From Naganishia liquefaciens (Eukaryota; Basidiomycota; Tremellomycetes; Filobasidiales; Filobasidiaceae), in assembly GCA_013423385.1 (NCBI GenBank), contig BLZA01000013.1, positions 558,001 through 622,000 of the forward strand: DNA of 64,000 nucleotides, in the 5' to 3' direction. The notes beneath the pieces were generated by a model, which was given only the letters and a program-made list of their open reading frames with translations, was not told where the DNA came from and made no database searches. Within the stretch, counting starts at the first letter, position 1. Each line of letters opens with the position of its first letter. A program made the position numbers and the translations under genes. Shown piece by piece: positions 1 to 11,190 of this stretch.

Positions 1-1505
1 CGAAGGCTTGGATTGTCATCCACATATGTCCGATCGAGCAGTTCGCGATACCTGCTACGAGATGAGCTCCGATTCACCCAAAAATAGGGCAACTTGCCTG
101 TTCCTGACCCGGTCCTCAACCAAACCCTCGACCGTCTTCTCGCCTACGATCCTGCCACACCCAGACTCCATACACTGAATCCGTCCACTCTCGCCCTCAT
201 CCATGATCTTATTCTGCAAGTAGCCTTGCCAACACCCCTTGCAGAATCGATGTCCGCAGCCCAGATCAAGCGTCTCCTCATCGACTTCGTCGGCTGTGTA
301 GTCCATGCAGCAGATGGGACATTCGAATGGTCTCTTTGCCGCCATTGCGGATCTCGATTTCGTCCGTGATGGAAGCGGTCGAGCAGTGGTCGAAGGTGAT
401 TTGACAACTTCCAGTCCCGCTTCGTCGAGAACTTTTTCCGAGTTCTCCCAGTAGGTTTCCGTAAGCTTTTCGCGGTTCCAGTTGAAATGACGTAGAAGTG
501 TTGCTGCTGTCGATGACTAAAGTACTGTCAGTATGCGAAAGGAAAGAGAACTGGCGACCTACATCAGTGTCAATCAATCCTGCAACTTCGTTTACCAGTC
601 GCTTCTGTTCTTCCTGCAATGCCTTAACATCGAGAGTCTTCCATGTAATCTCGTACGGTTTCTTCGGCGGCGGGGCGTCTGTTGTAGCTAAGTGAGCTTT
701 GACCGCCTATGTCACGGTCTACTGACCTCCAGCCGTCACATCGAAAGCGTCGTAACCCTCCTCGTCATCAAACGCATCACCTTGCTCTGACGTGTCTGAG
801 GCTATGAAAGTTTCAGCGCGGGAACAAGTCAAGCTCATTGACCGATATGCCGCATTACTCACCATCCATATTCAGGTCCTCATCAAAACCGGTATCATCT
901 TCGTATTCGAAGTCCTCGCCATCGCTTGACATCTTGATCGATCGCTGCTGCTTGGTGACTGCGGTAGTCACGTCTTCTGTATACTCTCTTTTTGATGATG
1001 TGGGCGTATTTACCGCAGCTTTTTTAAGCAATGTCTTCGGCTTGGCGTCTATAGTTTGATTTCGCTTTGCGCGTTTACTGGCAGGTGAGACTGCGGTCTT
1101 GTCGTCCTCACTATCGTTGGAAAGTGTGCTCGTTGGCGAAAGGGGCCGCTTGACGGCAGTCACTGTACTATCGTGATTCCTCTTGGGCGTCTCCACAGAA
1201 GAGGCGTTTTTGCGAGCAGGAGCGACTTGCGTGTCCTTCCTCCTGGACCGAGTCGCACGAGCCGAGGCAGCGGGAGAAGCCGGTGTCGCAGGAGCGGTTC
1301 TAGATGACCTAGAACCTCGTGTGGTAGCCAGTTTGCAGTGTTGCTCGTCCGTGCGAGCTGAGAAGCTCTCAGCGATGCGTCGCGGAGAGAGGGTGAATGA
1401 GGAGGGGACGGAGGCAATCCGAGTATGATGCAGGGAGCGACTGATGACTGATGGCGACCAGCTGGTCTCCCTTGCGATGCGTGGCGCGTCCGATTGACAC
1501 GCCAT
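1..1505 (-). CDS. Ariadne-type RBR E3 ubiquitin ligase, 5' part
   Basis: RBR ligases accept ubiquitin from an E2 on a RING2 cysteine and pass it to substrate. Only the N-terminal half lies here and the gene runs off the left edge. An acidic stretch (MSSDGEDFEYEDDTG, near 930) is typical of Ariadne proteins. A UBA-like segment (STAATLLRHFNWNREKL, near 500-450) follows, then RING1 with CPIC and CGHRFCKGC (about 330-230), then RYRELLDRTYVDDNPS at the edge. Introns on the minus strand are about 862-802, 726-688, 562-517 and 97-52. The last uses a GC donor (CAG|GCAAGT) and a TAGCAG tandem acceptor. The reading frame stays open and rich in Lys, Ser and Pro upstream of the acidic start, with an ATG at 1505. 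The protein may therefore carry an extra basic N-terminus of about 190 residues; the ATG near 929 is the conservative start. The gene is divergent from riboflavin kinase. Confidence 0.85.
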
Positions 1506-1650
1506 TGATCGAACACATGCACGCTGATGAGTAATCATCCCGCTCGTCCCCCTCGCGCCAGCATCTACCAACACTATCAGGTCTTGATAGCGACAACTTT
1601 TTGGCCCAGTCCACTCATCCTGATACCCTAGCAATCGAACTCGCAGAAAT

Positions 1651-2633
1651 ATGACCATCACCACCGCAGCCGAGTCCCTTGCCGCCACTGCGCCAGCCGA
1701 TGCCGCCTCACCCTCTACCCGCAAAGCCTACGAGATGGCTCCCGTCGATCGTGCTTCGAGACCCATGATCGTCGGCCCCACCGCCCCGGAACCTCCTTAC
1801 CCGCTCAAAATGGTCGGACGAGTCACCAAGGGCTTCGGCAGGGGCAGCAAAGAGCTTGGAATCCCGACGGCGAATCTCCCTGATGATGCGATAGGAGGTT
1901 TGGTAAATCTTGGGTGGACGGGAGTGTATTACGGGTTTGCCAGGGTGTATCCGGATGTCAAGGAGGGAGAAGCGTCCGAGGAGGAACATCACGAAGAGGA
2001 TGGCAAGTCGGATCTTTTGCAACTCTCGAGCAGCGCTCTTGCGCAGCTTCCTCAACATACTGCCGCCTATCCACCATCATCTACAGTCTCATCGGCCATG
2101 CCAAGTCGGACGGCTTCTCCTGCACCTTCGCTGCCAACCCATTCCGAAGCCGCCGAATCATTACTGCCAACGAGAAAGCACAAGAAGAGAAAGCTGCAAA
2201 AGGAAGACTACTCGGTGTGGCCGATGGTAATGAGCGTCGGGTGGAATCCGTATTACAAGAATGAAAAGTTGACGGCGGTGAGTCGATTTGATGTCGCTCG
2301 GATCTCTTACTGATCGTTCCACAGGAGGTCCACATCATGCATCAGTTTCCTACGAATTTCTATGGCAACACAATGGCTGTCATGGTCCTCGGCTATATCC
2401 GCCCGGAACTAGACTACATCTCAAAAGGTTAGTCTTCCGCTTTTGCCCCCCTCACGAGGCATCTCTTCTCACCGTATATTACAGAGGCCCTGATAGCGGA
2501 CATCAACACCGACGTCAAGGTCGCTCTCAACTGCCTCCAGCGAGAATCCTATGTTGCGTTCGCGAACGACGAGTTCTTTGCCGGCATTGAGCCGCCACCA
2601 AGGACGGATGCGGAGACGGCGGCGAGCAAGTAG
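1651..2633 (+). CDS. FMN1: Riboflavin kinase
   Basis: Phosphorylates riboflavin with ATP to give FMN. Three exons (1651-2277, 2325-2427, 2485-2633) encode 292 residues. The nucleotide-binding loop GFGRGSKELGIPTANL is at residues 61-76, followed by GVYYGFARV. The segment NPYYKNEKLTA precedes the first intron, and exon 2 opens with EVHIMHQFPTNFYG, whose first Glu is the likely catalytic base by comparison with human RFK. The end matches the family (GYIRPELDYISKEALI). A hydrophilic insert rich in Glu, Ser and Lys (about residues 101-185) interrupts the kinase core and makes the protein nearly twice the length of the human enzyme. The start is the first in-frame ATG, 146 bp from the divergent RBR ligase start. 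Confidence 0.93.
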
Positions 2634-4120
2634 TGTATTCGATAGTGGATAAGTATGTGGAATGATAAGATGAGTTGTATAGGGGTGCATGAATGGAGAG
2701 TTATTTGTTCCAATTCACTAGTAGCGTTGTGACGCTACTACTGGCACACCCTCGAACTACTGTGGCTTCAAGGTGGATCGGAACATTCACAATAAGGGCA
2801 GATTTCGCAGTTATTTTGGCGCCAGAACCTGCTTTATTGCTGAGGGGTGTATGCGAAGTCGAGATAGGAGTAAACTTAAGCAATGTCCTATCCGCCCGGA
2901 GATATGGCGGCTAGCCGTTCTGGTGACATATGCAACGTCGCCGCGTGAGGCATCTCGAGCATCTGGGACTCGAGGCGGATGGAGCTCTGGGTTGTTTGCA
3001 GGGCTCATGACCGCCCTGCTATCTCGATTCGCTATGTGAGCTCGCGCTCCGGGATTGAACGGCGGAGAAGCCTGTCTGTCAATCCAACGCGATGCGAACT
3101 GGATCGTTCCGGGAGCTTTTGCCTCTAGACGTGCATTCGTTGCAAATCAGGTACAAATGCTTGTCGTAAGGGAGACACCATGTACCTCGGGAGATTCCTC
3201 TCCACTCTTCATGAACCATGTTACATCATCGCTGATCGAGGTGTTCGAAGACTTAGTGGCTCCTATCCGCCCTATCCCCTCGAGGCAGACTCATGGGCGA
3301 CGTGCCATCTTCCTAGGTCTTTTTTCAAGTATGCGGATGAGAGTTTCCCATCATGCTTCCATCTTGATCCAGCCCTGTTTCCCCTTCTACTTCTTCCAAA
3401 CTCCTGGCTCCGCTGTTCGGCAATCTGTCTGTTTGGAGTTGTGTGGGACCTCAGCTTGGCGCCATGCGGATTCTGGACTAGGCTAAGAACCAGCGGCGCA
3501 TCTGTTTGATCATGCTATCGGGCATTTTCCGATTGTCCGGTTACCTACCAGATGTCAAAACCTTATGTTGACTGTGTGCGAGACCGCTGGTAGCAGTGCC
3601 TCGATGGTGTCGGACCCGAGTGGGAACGCAAGGGACGATGGAGAGGCTGAGTCGCTTCAGTGACTCGGTGTGCTCTATAACGCTGGCGATAGGGTTGAGC
3701 GTAGGATTGGAGAGACAGGATACATGATAAACGAGACATCGCCTGAATGTCTCTGCGCTGCTCCATCTATCACCCGTCAATGTCGGCGATCCTCGTTCAG
3801 CCTATTGAATTCGTTCGTTGTTTGAAATACCAGATGTCTACCACTTCATGTCTCGGATGCAAACGGGCAATCACCTGAAACCAACGCAAGTGATCATCAC
3901 ACATGGATCTGATCTCTTTTGCACTCATGCCTTGAGTCGCCGTCCGACAACAGGAGTGCAAGAAATCAAGCAGCAGACCCAGCCTACAAGTCGTATTGTT
4001 GACATCCAAGCCCGGATGGGAACATGAGCTATACCTTGACCGGTTAAGAACGATCGGGAGTCAAGCTACCGACGACTTCGTGACGGACAACCGTGTCACC
4101 TCACTTACAGCACTGCAGCC
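2634..4120. other. Intergenic region, no gene recognised
   Basis: About 1.5 kb between riboflavin kinase and FIG4. Several open frames of 60-140 codons occur on both strands, the longest at 3055-3486. None has a recognisable motif, convincing splice structure or protein-like composition. It probably holds the FMN1 3' end and the FIG4 upstream region. Confidence 0.5.
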
Positions 4121-7100
4121 ATGTCTCCTGATGCGGAAAAGTTTGTAGAACCGACCGTTTCGGAGAAGGTCAACACCGAAATGTATGGCGATGAACCACG
4201 GAATCCGCATATCATGCCAGGATCTGGAGATCAAGTACTCAGCAAGTATACGCTATACGAGACGAAAAGGTGAGGAGTATTGATGCATTCGCCTCGCGTG
4301 AGCTAATGAGACAATGTTCAGCCGATTCTACATCACAGCATCGTCGTCGAATCGACACCGCATCCTTAAAATTGACAGAACCGCCTCGGATTCACTCAAC
4401 GTCTTCGAGGATCATGCTGTTTACAATGCAAAGCAGCTGGATACCGTCTTGCGGATGGTAGACGATGGAAACAAGAGCGCTGGAGGCTTGGAGAAAGTGT
4501 TGGATTTCCAGTAAGCGTATAAGAGGTGTAAAGCCTTTCATCACTGACGCGTTCGCAGCGGGATCATCGGTTTCGTTCGTTTCACCGGGAGCTGGAATAT
4601 CATTCTTTGCACGAAGCGTTCAGTGGTGGGACTTTTGGGAGGCCATTATAGTTCGTATCTGTCCGATTGTATGAGAGACTTGGCTCACGGCCGTCATATA
4701 GTCTTCCATTGTGACGAGACGCTTGTAAGCTATGAGGTCTGTTAGGCCAACAGCACATAGCTGAGCAGTCCTATAGATGTTGGCTGTCACGAGTCGGGTC
4801 GATAAGACAGCAGAGGAGACTAGGTGAGTAAATGACAAGGAGTGAAAACAAGGAGCTGATAGTGTTCATAGGCTATTGAACATTTTTCAACAGGTCGACC
4901 TGACCAAAAACTTCTACTTCAGGTACGCCTCGAATCCCGTGATCGGGCCCGGGCTGACCCGTCTATCAGCTACTCATACGATCTCACAAACACCCTACAA
5001 ATCAATCTCACTCGTCCGACATCCTACCCAACCTTTAATCAGCACTTTATGTGGAACCATCATCTGCTCGAAGCGGCATTTGATCTCGGCGATGAGTACG
5101 ATGGCGAGAATGGCAGGACCCGCGGACATCACAAGTGCAGCAGCTGGGTGTTGCCGTTCATACACGGATTTGTCGACCAAGCCAGTGCGTAACAGCCGTT
5201 ATCATACCGGAACGAGCTGAAAGGGCCTATTCAGAGGTACCCGTCCTGGGTCGTACCATATATACGACCTTGATCGCCAGAAGATCGAGGCATCACGCCG
5301 GGACGCGATATCTGAAACGTGGTGTCAATGACAAGGTCAGTCCTCGAGGAACCCCATCGAATTTCAGCTTACCCCTTGGCAGGGACACGTCGCCAATGAG
5401 GTAGAGACGGAGCAGATCGTGTCGGAACCATTGGTCACCTCGTTCAATATCGGCAGTAGTCTTGGATCTCATTCGAAGTATACAGCTTATGTGCAAATTC
5501 GAGGGTCAATTCCGCTACATTGGACGCAGGACACGACGAACATGTCTCCTCGACCTCCAATTGAAAGTCAGTTTTGCGCTCTCCCTTCGGAAGTCTTATT
5601 GACCCTGGCCTAGTCAGCGTTGTCGATCCCTTCTTTGCAGCTGCAGCCAAGCACTTCAACGATCTTCTCGAACGTTACGGCGCACCAATTGTAGTCGTCA
5701 ACCTGATCAAGGTATGTGACGATAATCTTCACCGAGAGCGCTATTGACGGACTCGCAGGGCAAAGAGCACGTTGCGAGAGAAAGCAAGCTACTCAAGGCA
5801 TACGCAGAGTGCATAGCATATCTTAATCAGTTCCTGCCTCCGGACGAGCGCAAGAAGATCAGATACATCGCTTGGGATATGGGTGAGCCGGTTGAGAAGC
5901 TTTTCGAGCGGTATCTGATATTTCCCTAATAGCACAAGCCACAAAAACGTGAGTCGAATCTCGCAGTAGCAGAAGAAGATCTGTCTGATATACCTGCCAG
6001 TAAATCACAAGACGTAATCGGGGTGCTGGAGGATATCGCTGAAGAATCAATTCAACTCACCAAGTTCTTCCACAGCAGTCCCGCGAATAGCCGAGATGAG
6101 TAAGTCAGACTCCCGTAGATACAACGTAGCTGACCCGTAACAGAGTATCGTTGCGCGAAGGAATGCAATTGCAAACTGGCATCTGCCGAACAAACTGCAT
6201 AGATTGCTTGGACCGGACAAATGCAGCCCAATTTTCCATTGGCAAAAAGGCATTTGGACATCAATTGCATGCGCTCGGAGTTATTCCGACACCAGATCTC
6301 GGATTCGATTCCGAAGTCATCGATATGCTCATCGAAATGTACCATGACCATGGCGACACCCTCGCATGGCAGTATACTGGATCTGCGCTTGTCAATAGAA
6401 TGGACACTTATCGCAGGACGAAATCACGGCAATGGAGCAGTCACTCGAGAGACTTGCTGGAGAACGTCAGACGGTACTATACGAACTCATTATTAGACGC
6501 CGACAAGCAAGCCGCTATGGACCTCTTCCTCGGGGTTAGCGGAGAAGTACGCAGCAAACCTGCAAAACGATTGCATTATCAGCAATGGTTTGATCCAGCA
6601 AATCTCGAAAAGGCGCAGTCTGCGCCGCTTCGGATCACCTCGTTTGACAATGAAAAGGGGGAAAGCATCAACGTCGACCAGATACCGGACGGCCCGACAC
6701 CGCCATACGATATCTGGACCGATTACTACAAGCCGCATTTATTGTCGCAATTCCAAAGGCTATATACCTTTACCATGAACTCGACAAACAAGGGCACTGT
6801 GTATGTCCATAGCACATCTCCTCGTCAGCTGTCTCATACGACCTGATACCCTTTGTAGACGCGGTTCCAATGGGCATCTCTTGAGCCCTTTCCAATCGAG
6901 GATTCACGCAAAGCACTCTCGGTGAGTATGTTACATGTGCAAGTAACGAAGGCTGATTGCTCGCAGTAAACATAAACACGCCGATGCAATTAAGTCCAAG
7001 GTCAACCATCAGGAAAAGTCGGCCAGCGTAGGCAGCACGACAACAACAGCACAGACAGTTGTCCATCCTGAGCCTCTCGAAAAGCACCCCATCGAAGCTT

Positions 7101-7465
7101 TTGTTGCCGATCTGCTTGATCCTACCCTTTCCGATGCGAAGAGGGAAGAGTATGAGTGGTATGCCTTTTACCAAACAAGCGAACTCATCTCCTCAGCAGA
7201 CACGGTCGAGCCGCAAGACTTAGACCTGTATTACAAGGCGGCCGAGGTCGCTCAAGGAAATATCCCTGAACAACGTGAAACCGATTTGGCTGCTTACGAG
7301 AAATACGTCTATGGCTTGGGCAGTGAAGGAACAGACCACGTAGAAAAGCGATTGACGAGGGAGGTAGGAGATGCGGCGTCTCAACCGCAAGTCGGTGGGC
7401 TGGCCAACGCCGTAGACAGGGAGGACGATGTCCTTAGCAGTCGATCGCAGCGCCTTCACAGATGA
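4121..7465 (+). CDS. FIG4: FIG4 polyphosphoinositide phosphatase (Sac domain)
   Basis: Fig4 removes the 5-phosphate of PI(3,5)P2 on endosome and vacuole membranes, and forms a complex with Vac14 and the kinase Fab1. About 880 residues are spread over some 15 exons with introns of about 45-60 nt. The Sac domain starts with YTLYETK and [19 protein letters not shown]. It includes GGHYIFHCDETL and [14 protein letters not shown] (both made by splicing), [19 protein letters not shown], and the catalytic CX5R loop in [12 protein letters not shown] near 6190-6225. [13 protein letters not shown] follows, as in Fig4. The C-terminal exons (6982-7465) are hydrophilic. The ATG at 4121 is the first in frame. 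Splicing near 5890-6010 is the least certain: only WDM|AQATKT|KSQDVI keeps the frame and matches Fig4. Confidence 0.92.
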
Positions 7466-9429
7466 TGCCAATGCTTAAGGGATATAGAAAATCGTGCTAT
7501 CTCGTGAATCTCGAGCACATACAACGATTCAGAGCCAGCTGCTCGTGCTCAATAATCACCGGGGCCGAAGGAATTATCGCATTCTGGCTGAGATTGAGAT
7601 TGATCCAATATGACCGACAGTTTTCTTCTCAATCCGGTTGTCAAGATGTCAAGAAGCTCTTATAGACGCTGTAGGTGTTGGGGCACCCAGAGGCGAGAAA
7701 GTATGCCATGCACCCTTCATCATGAACCCGTGATCTTTTGGTTAAGGAAGAGCTGGTTGAAGTGGTTTCTACACGGAATGTTCGGGTGATGTCATTAGGT
7801 AAGCCATCTCCGGCCGCGGTCTCATTTCGGAGTTGAAGCTCTCGCACTCTCGCGCGGAAAAGGACTCGGTGATGCGGCGTTCCGTCTTCTTCAGCCGTCG
7901 TGACTTGTGTCCGGTCCGCTACGAAGATGGTGTTGGATCGACCTTTACCCGCGTTACCTACCGGACGCAGACAGACTGGGGCCCACCAGCTGGCCAACCG
8001 CTTGAGCTTGGTCGTCGCATTCTGCTTCGCGAGCAGATCAGAATGATGAGTGCGGCCATCAGTACTACGGCAACATTCACCTCAATCTGGATGCAAAGAT
8101 GTATGACATATGCAAAGAAGCTGCCAGAGCCGATATGCCAGTAGTACTTGCAAGATATGTGTATTCTCCTTTATCAGACGCTTTGCCCATCAGCGGACGA
8201 GCGTAGGCACTTGGACATTCATCGACTTCTGGCGACAAGGACATCCACGATACGATTCACGACCCCCCTATCCCACTTGAGCTTACATATGCTTGCTCGC
8301 TCGATCCCGCTACTTGAAACAGCCTTGCTGAAATGATATCATCAATCTGTACAGCCGGCTGTACAGCGAGGTCCTGCGCGATCTCTCCCGAATAAATAAA
8401 TCGCTCGTGTGCAACAATATGCAGATAACCACGACCGAGGACTTTGCTGCCAAAGGACTCGCTGGGTAGATGATGACAGGCATACCTGTCTATTAGTAGA
8501 GCCGAGCGAAGGGTGAATCTCGCAGACTGCTCTCGAAGGTGCAGTAAACATCTCGAGCGGGCGACCAGCTGGCCGGCTGGCCGGGCTTGCTCGCCGTAAA
8601 GTTCCGCCTTGCTGGCCTCGTGCTTTGGAGACCCCACATTATAGCGCGATGACCCAGTAACCGGCGGTCCCCCCGGCACGAGAAGGGCCGCATCGGATTT
8701 CGTCAACTCGAGACCGGAAATCAGCATCGGAAACTGTCTTTCGATCTTTTTCAGCCCTGGAGGCATATCCTGTGTTCTTGTAAACCATGAGCCCATTTGC
8801 TTGTCTTGCTGGAGAGCGATATTGACCAATCAAGGGCATCCTCGCTGTTCAAAACAGGTCGGCAAAGACACAACTATCACACATCGGCTGCCGATCAGCC
8901 GTGGGTATAGCGTTTCAGGGCAACCCCCTTAATTCTGATCAGCTGCTCGCAACTCATCAACGGCCTTGCTTCTCTCGCCTTTTGATATTGTTATAAGGTT
9001 CGCCAACCGACCCTCTACAAGCACGCAACCAGGATTCTAGCTCCGTCTACACCTTGGTCATCTTCTAGACCCCTGGTTGATATCGCTCCAGGATCCGCCT
9101 TATTCCTCAAGTCACCTGATCACGCATATTACCTTCCGCATATCGCGTCTACTCTAATTACCGGTCTCGACGTGGGAGCAAAACGGGCTTTCTTGTCCTA
9201 TTGCTATCTGGACGGTTTCATACTAGCTCGTATCTCGTCATCGAATCGCTCGTCACGACAGGATCGAGAAGGGCACTTGGGGTCAGGTATGTCTCGCCCG
9301 CGAGTCTTGCTGGAAAGACTACCCGCGTGACCAAGGAATGTGACTAAGTCAATTCCATCAGGCTTGATACCGTGATCGTTCGACCACCAAAACCTGCAAA
9401 CAGTGCGACATTTATCATCTCATCACCAT
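7466..9429. other. Long intergenic region with one weak coding-like patch
   Basis: Nearly 2 kb without a firm gene. On the + strand, 8042-8158 reads as natural-looking protein (for example YYGNIHLNLDAKMYDICKE). A second patch, 8194-8277, ends at a stop, but joining the two would need a 35-nt intron, shorter than any other intron seen here. A 190-codon minus frame (8257-8829) and a 118-codon minus frame (7641-7997) have no recognisable motif. The right end holds a probable 5'-UTR intron of the next gene (9287-9361, CAG|GTATGT to CATCAG). Confidence 0.35.
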
Positions 9430-10585
9430 ATGCTGGCATATATCTCACCATCCGCGTCCACGAACAACTCACCAAGACACGTTAACGCGCAGCTTCCTGT
9501 CAACACCATGGCCCCATCCGCACTCAATCGAAGTAGCGCAAATGCTCCCACTGTGACCCGAACATCGACACCGGCATCGGCGACCACATCGCCATTGTTC
9601 CAACCATCTCATCCTGCAACACCTCCAGCCTTTGCGCTGGCCAGTCCTCACCCAGTGCGACTTAGCATGCTAGGCAAGAGTGTGTCCACCGTCGGAGGTG
9701 TCAGCTCCAAGGCCTCTTCTGCAGGAACACCATCCAAGGGCATGGACAGTCTCGGTCTGCACGACAACTTTGCGCTTGACGGCTCGGCACTGCAAGCGTC
9801 GAGCCCGGAACCGACGGTACGCCGATGTGAAGATCTCGCACGGGGATTGCGCGAATACGAGGATATCTTGTTGGATGAAGTCGAGTCTTCCGAATCGTCG
9901 TCCGATGCATCTGATGTTGGTGAGATGGAGCTGGATGACGGAGGTGTAAGGAAAACTCGGAAGAGCAAGAAGCCTGCCGGATGGCAGAAAGGTGTCGCCA
10001 GGGATGCGCCAAAGTTTCAATTGATCGTCGATGTACCCCTATGGACTCCAGGATGTTTCCAAGGTGAGTGGCAGGCATGTGCGCTTTTCAGAGCTGACAC
10101 TTTCTTCAGATCTTTCCTCCATGCAAGACGTTCGAGACCGAACACTATCCAGCCTCCATACGATCGTTGACAACCTTCGCCTTCGCGGCGGCGTTCGTAC
10201 CTCCTATCGCTTGGTACCGACAGCAAATGGCGAATCATGGGGCTGCATTCGCGTAGCGCCCTTCATGTCCAGCTCGATGACGCACGGCCACCAATCATAC
10301 GTCAACCGCAATGATCACAGGGCGGCCGCGCCAGCAGCCTTCCGTCGATCCACTTTCGCAGGTCCGTCATTCGCCCGCAACTTGTACATTGGCGGCAGCG
10401 TCGATTCGACCGGTTTCTTAGCGTCGCACGCCAACACGCACGCAGGCGGCACCTCCGAAGACGAGAAGCAGGACGTTGCACGCGTGATAAAGCTGGCGTT
10501 GGAGAAAGAGGGCGATGGCATGATTCCCGAAGCCAACGCATACCTTCTCGCTCTGAACGGACAACCAGCTTTTATCATCACGTAG
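9430..10585 (+). CDS. Hypothetical protein, Ser/Ala-rich N-terminus
   Basis: I do not recognise this gene. Two exons (9430-10063, 10110-10585) give 369 residues, using a clean GTGAGT donor and TTCTTCAG acceptor. A second ATG at 9508 is an equally good start. The first ~120 residues are low-complexity Ser, Thr, Ala and Pro. An acidic Ser-rich stretch follows (DEVESSESSSDASDVGEMELDD), then a basic patch (RKTRKSKKPAGWQKG). The second half looks folded: FQLIVDVPLWTPG, then SLHTIVDNLRLRGG across the splice junction, and a C-terminus VARVIKLALEKEGDG. There is no signal peptide or membrane segment. A likely 5'-UTR intron lies at 9287-9361. The composition suggests a nuclear or regulatory protein, but this is only inference. 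Confidence 0.75.
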
Positions 10586-11190
10586 CCGGCTCAGAGGCAT
10601 CGATTCACCATCAATTATGCACAATGTATCCACAATCACGCACCGCTGTTCTAGAGAACCTGTACGATCCGATTTCCCGTTCAAAAAACCCTGTAATCAG
10701 GCAAGTTGTACTTGTATTCCCCGTGTGGATTTGTATGTACAAGAGAATCGTTTGTTTGATGGTTCGGCATTGCTCGACGATTGCACAAGCATTCGCTATC
10801 ACAACCTGATCTACTTGGGGTCCAAGGTTTCGAAAAGATAGATAGCCGTAGATAGCCGAGACAAGCCTGCCGCTTTGCGATCGGACCTGCTAATGTTCCG
10901 TAGGCGACATGTCGCAATGGCCATGAATGATCGCATCGACAAGGATAGGACTCGCAGATCCGGGCCATCAGTCGCAGGAAAGCAGAGATCTTGTGGTGTC
11001 GAGATCGTAAGGAAAGCGGAATCAAACTTAAAGAATTCTATGAAGGCGTTCACAAAATCAACAAGGTTGCGAAGCAAGAAATTCGTCGATTCTTGCTGCT
11101 AATACCATCCTCTTTCCCCGTACATCGCACTCGCTCCCAAGCCGAACAGCATTAGAAAGAAGCTGTTCCGCCTTTGAATTTCATTCAACG
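10586..11190. other. Intergenic region, nothing recognised
   Basis: About 600 bp between two same-strand genes. Short open frames on both strands have no motif. It presumably holds the 3' end of the upstream gene and the helicase promoter. Confidence 0.5.

Noticed and set aside
3055-3486. 143-codon + frame between riboflavin kinase and FIG4
   Set aside because: No motif, odd residue mix and an overlapping open frame; probably chance.
5941-5960. An intron ending before CACAAG with read-through to GAAGAAGATCTG in FIG4
   Set aside because: It keeps an open frame but loses the Fig4 match; the join AQATKT|KSQDVI fits the family better.
8257-8829. 190-codon minus frame
   Set aside because: Parallel frames are also open, no recognisable domain and no splice or neighbour support.
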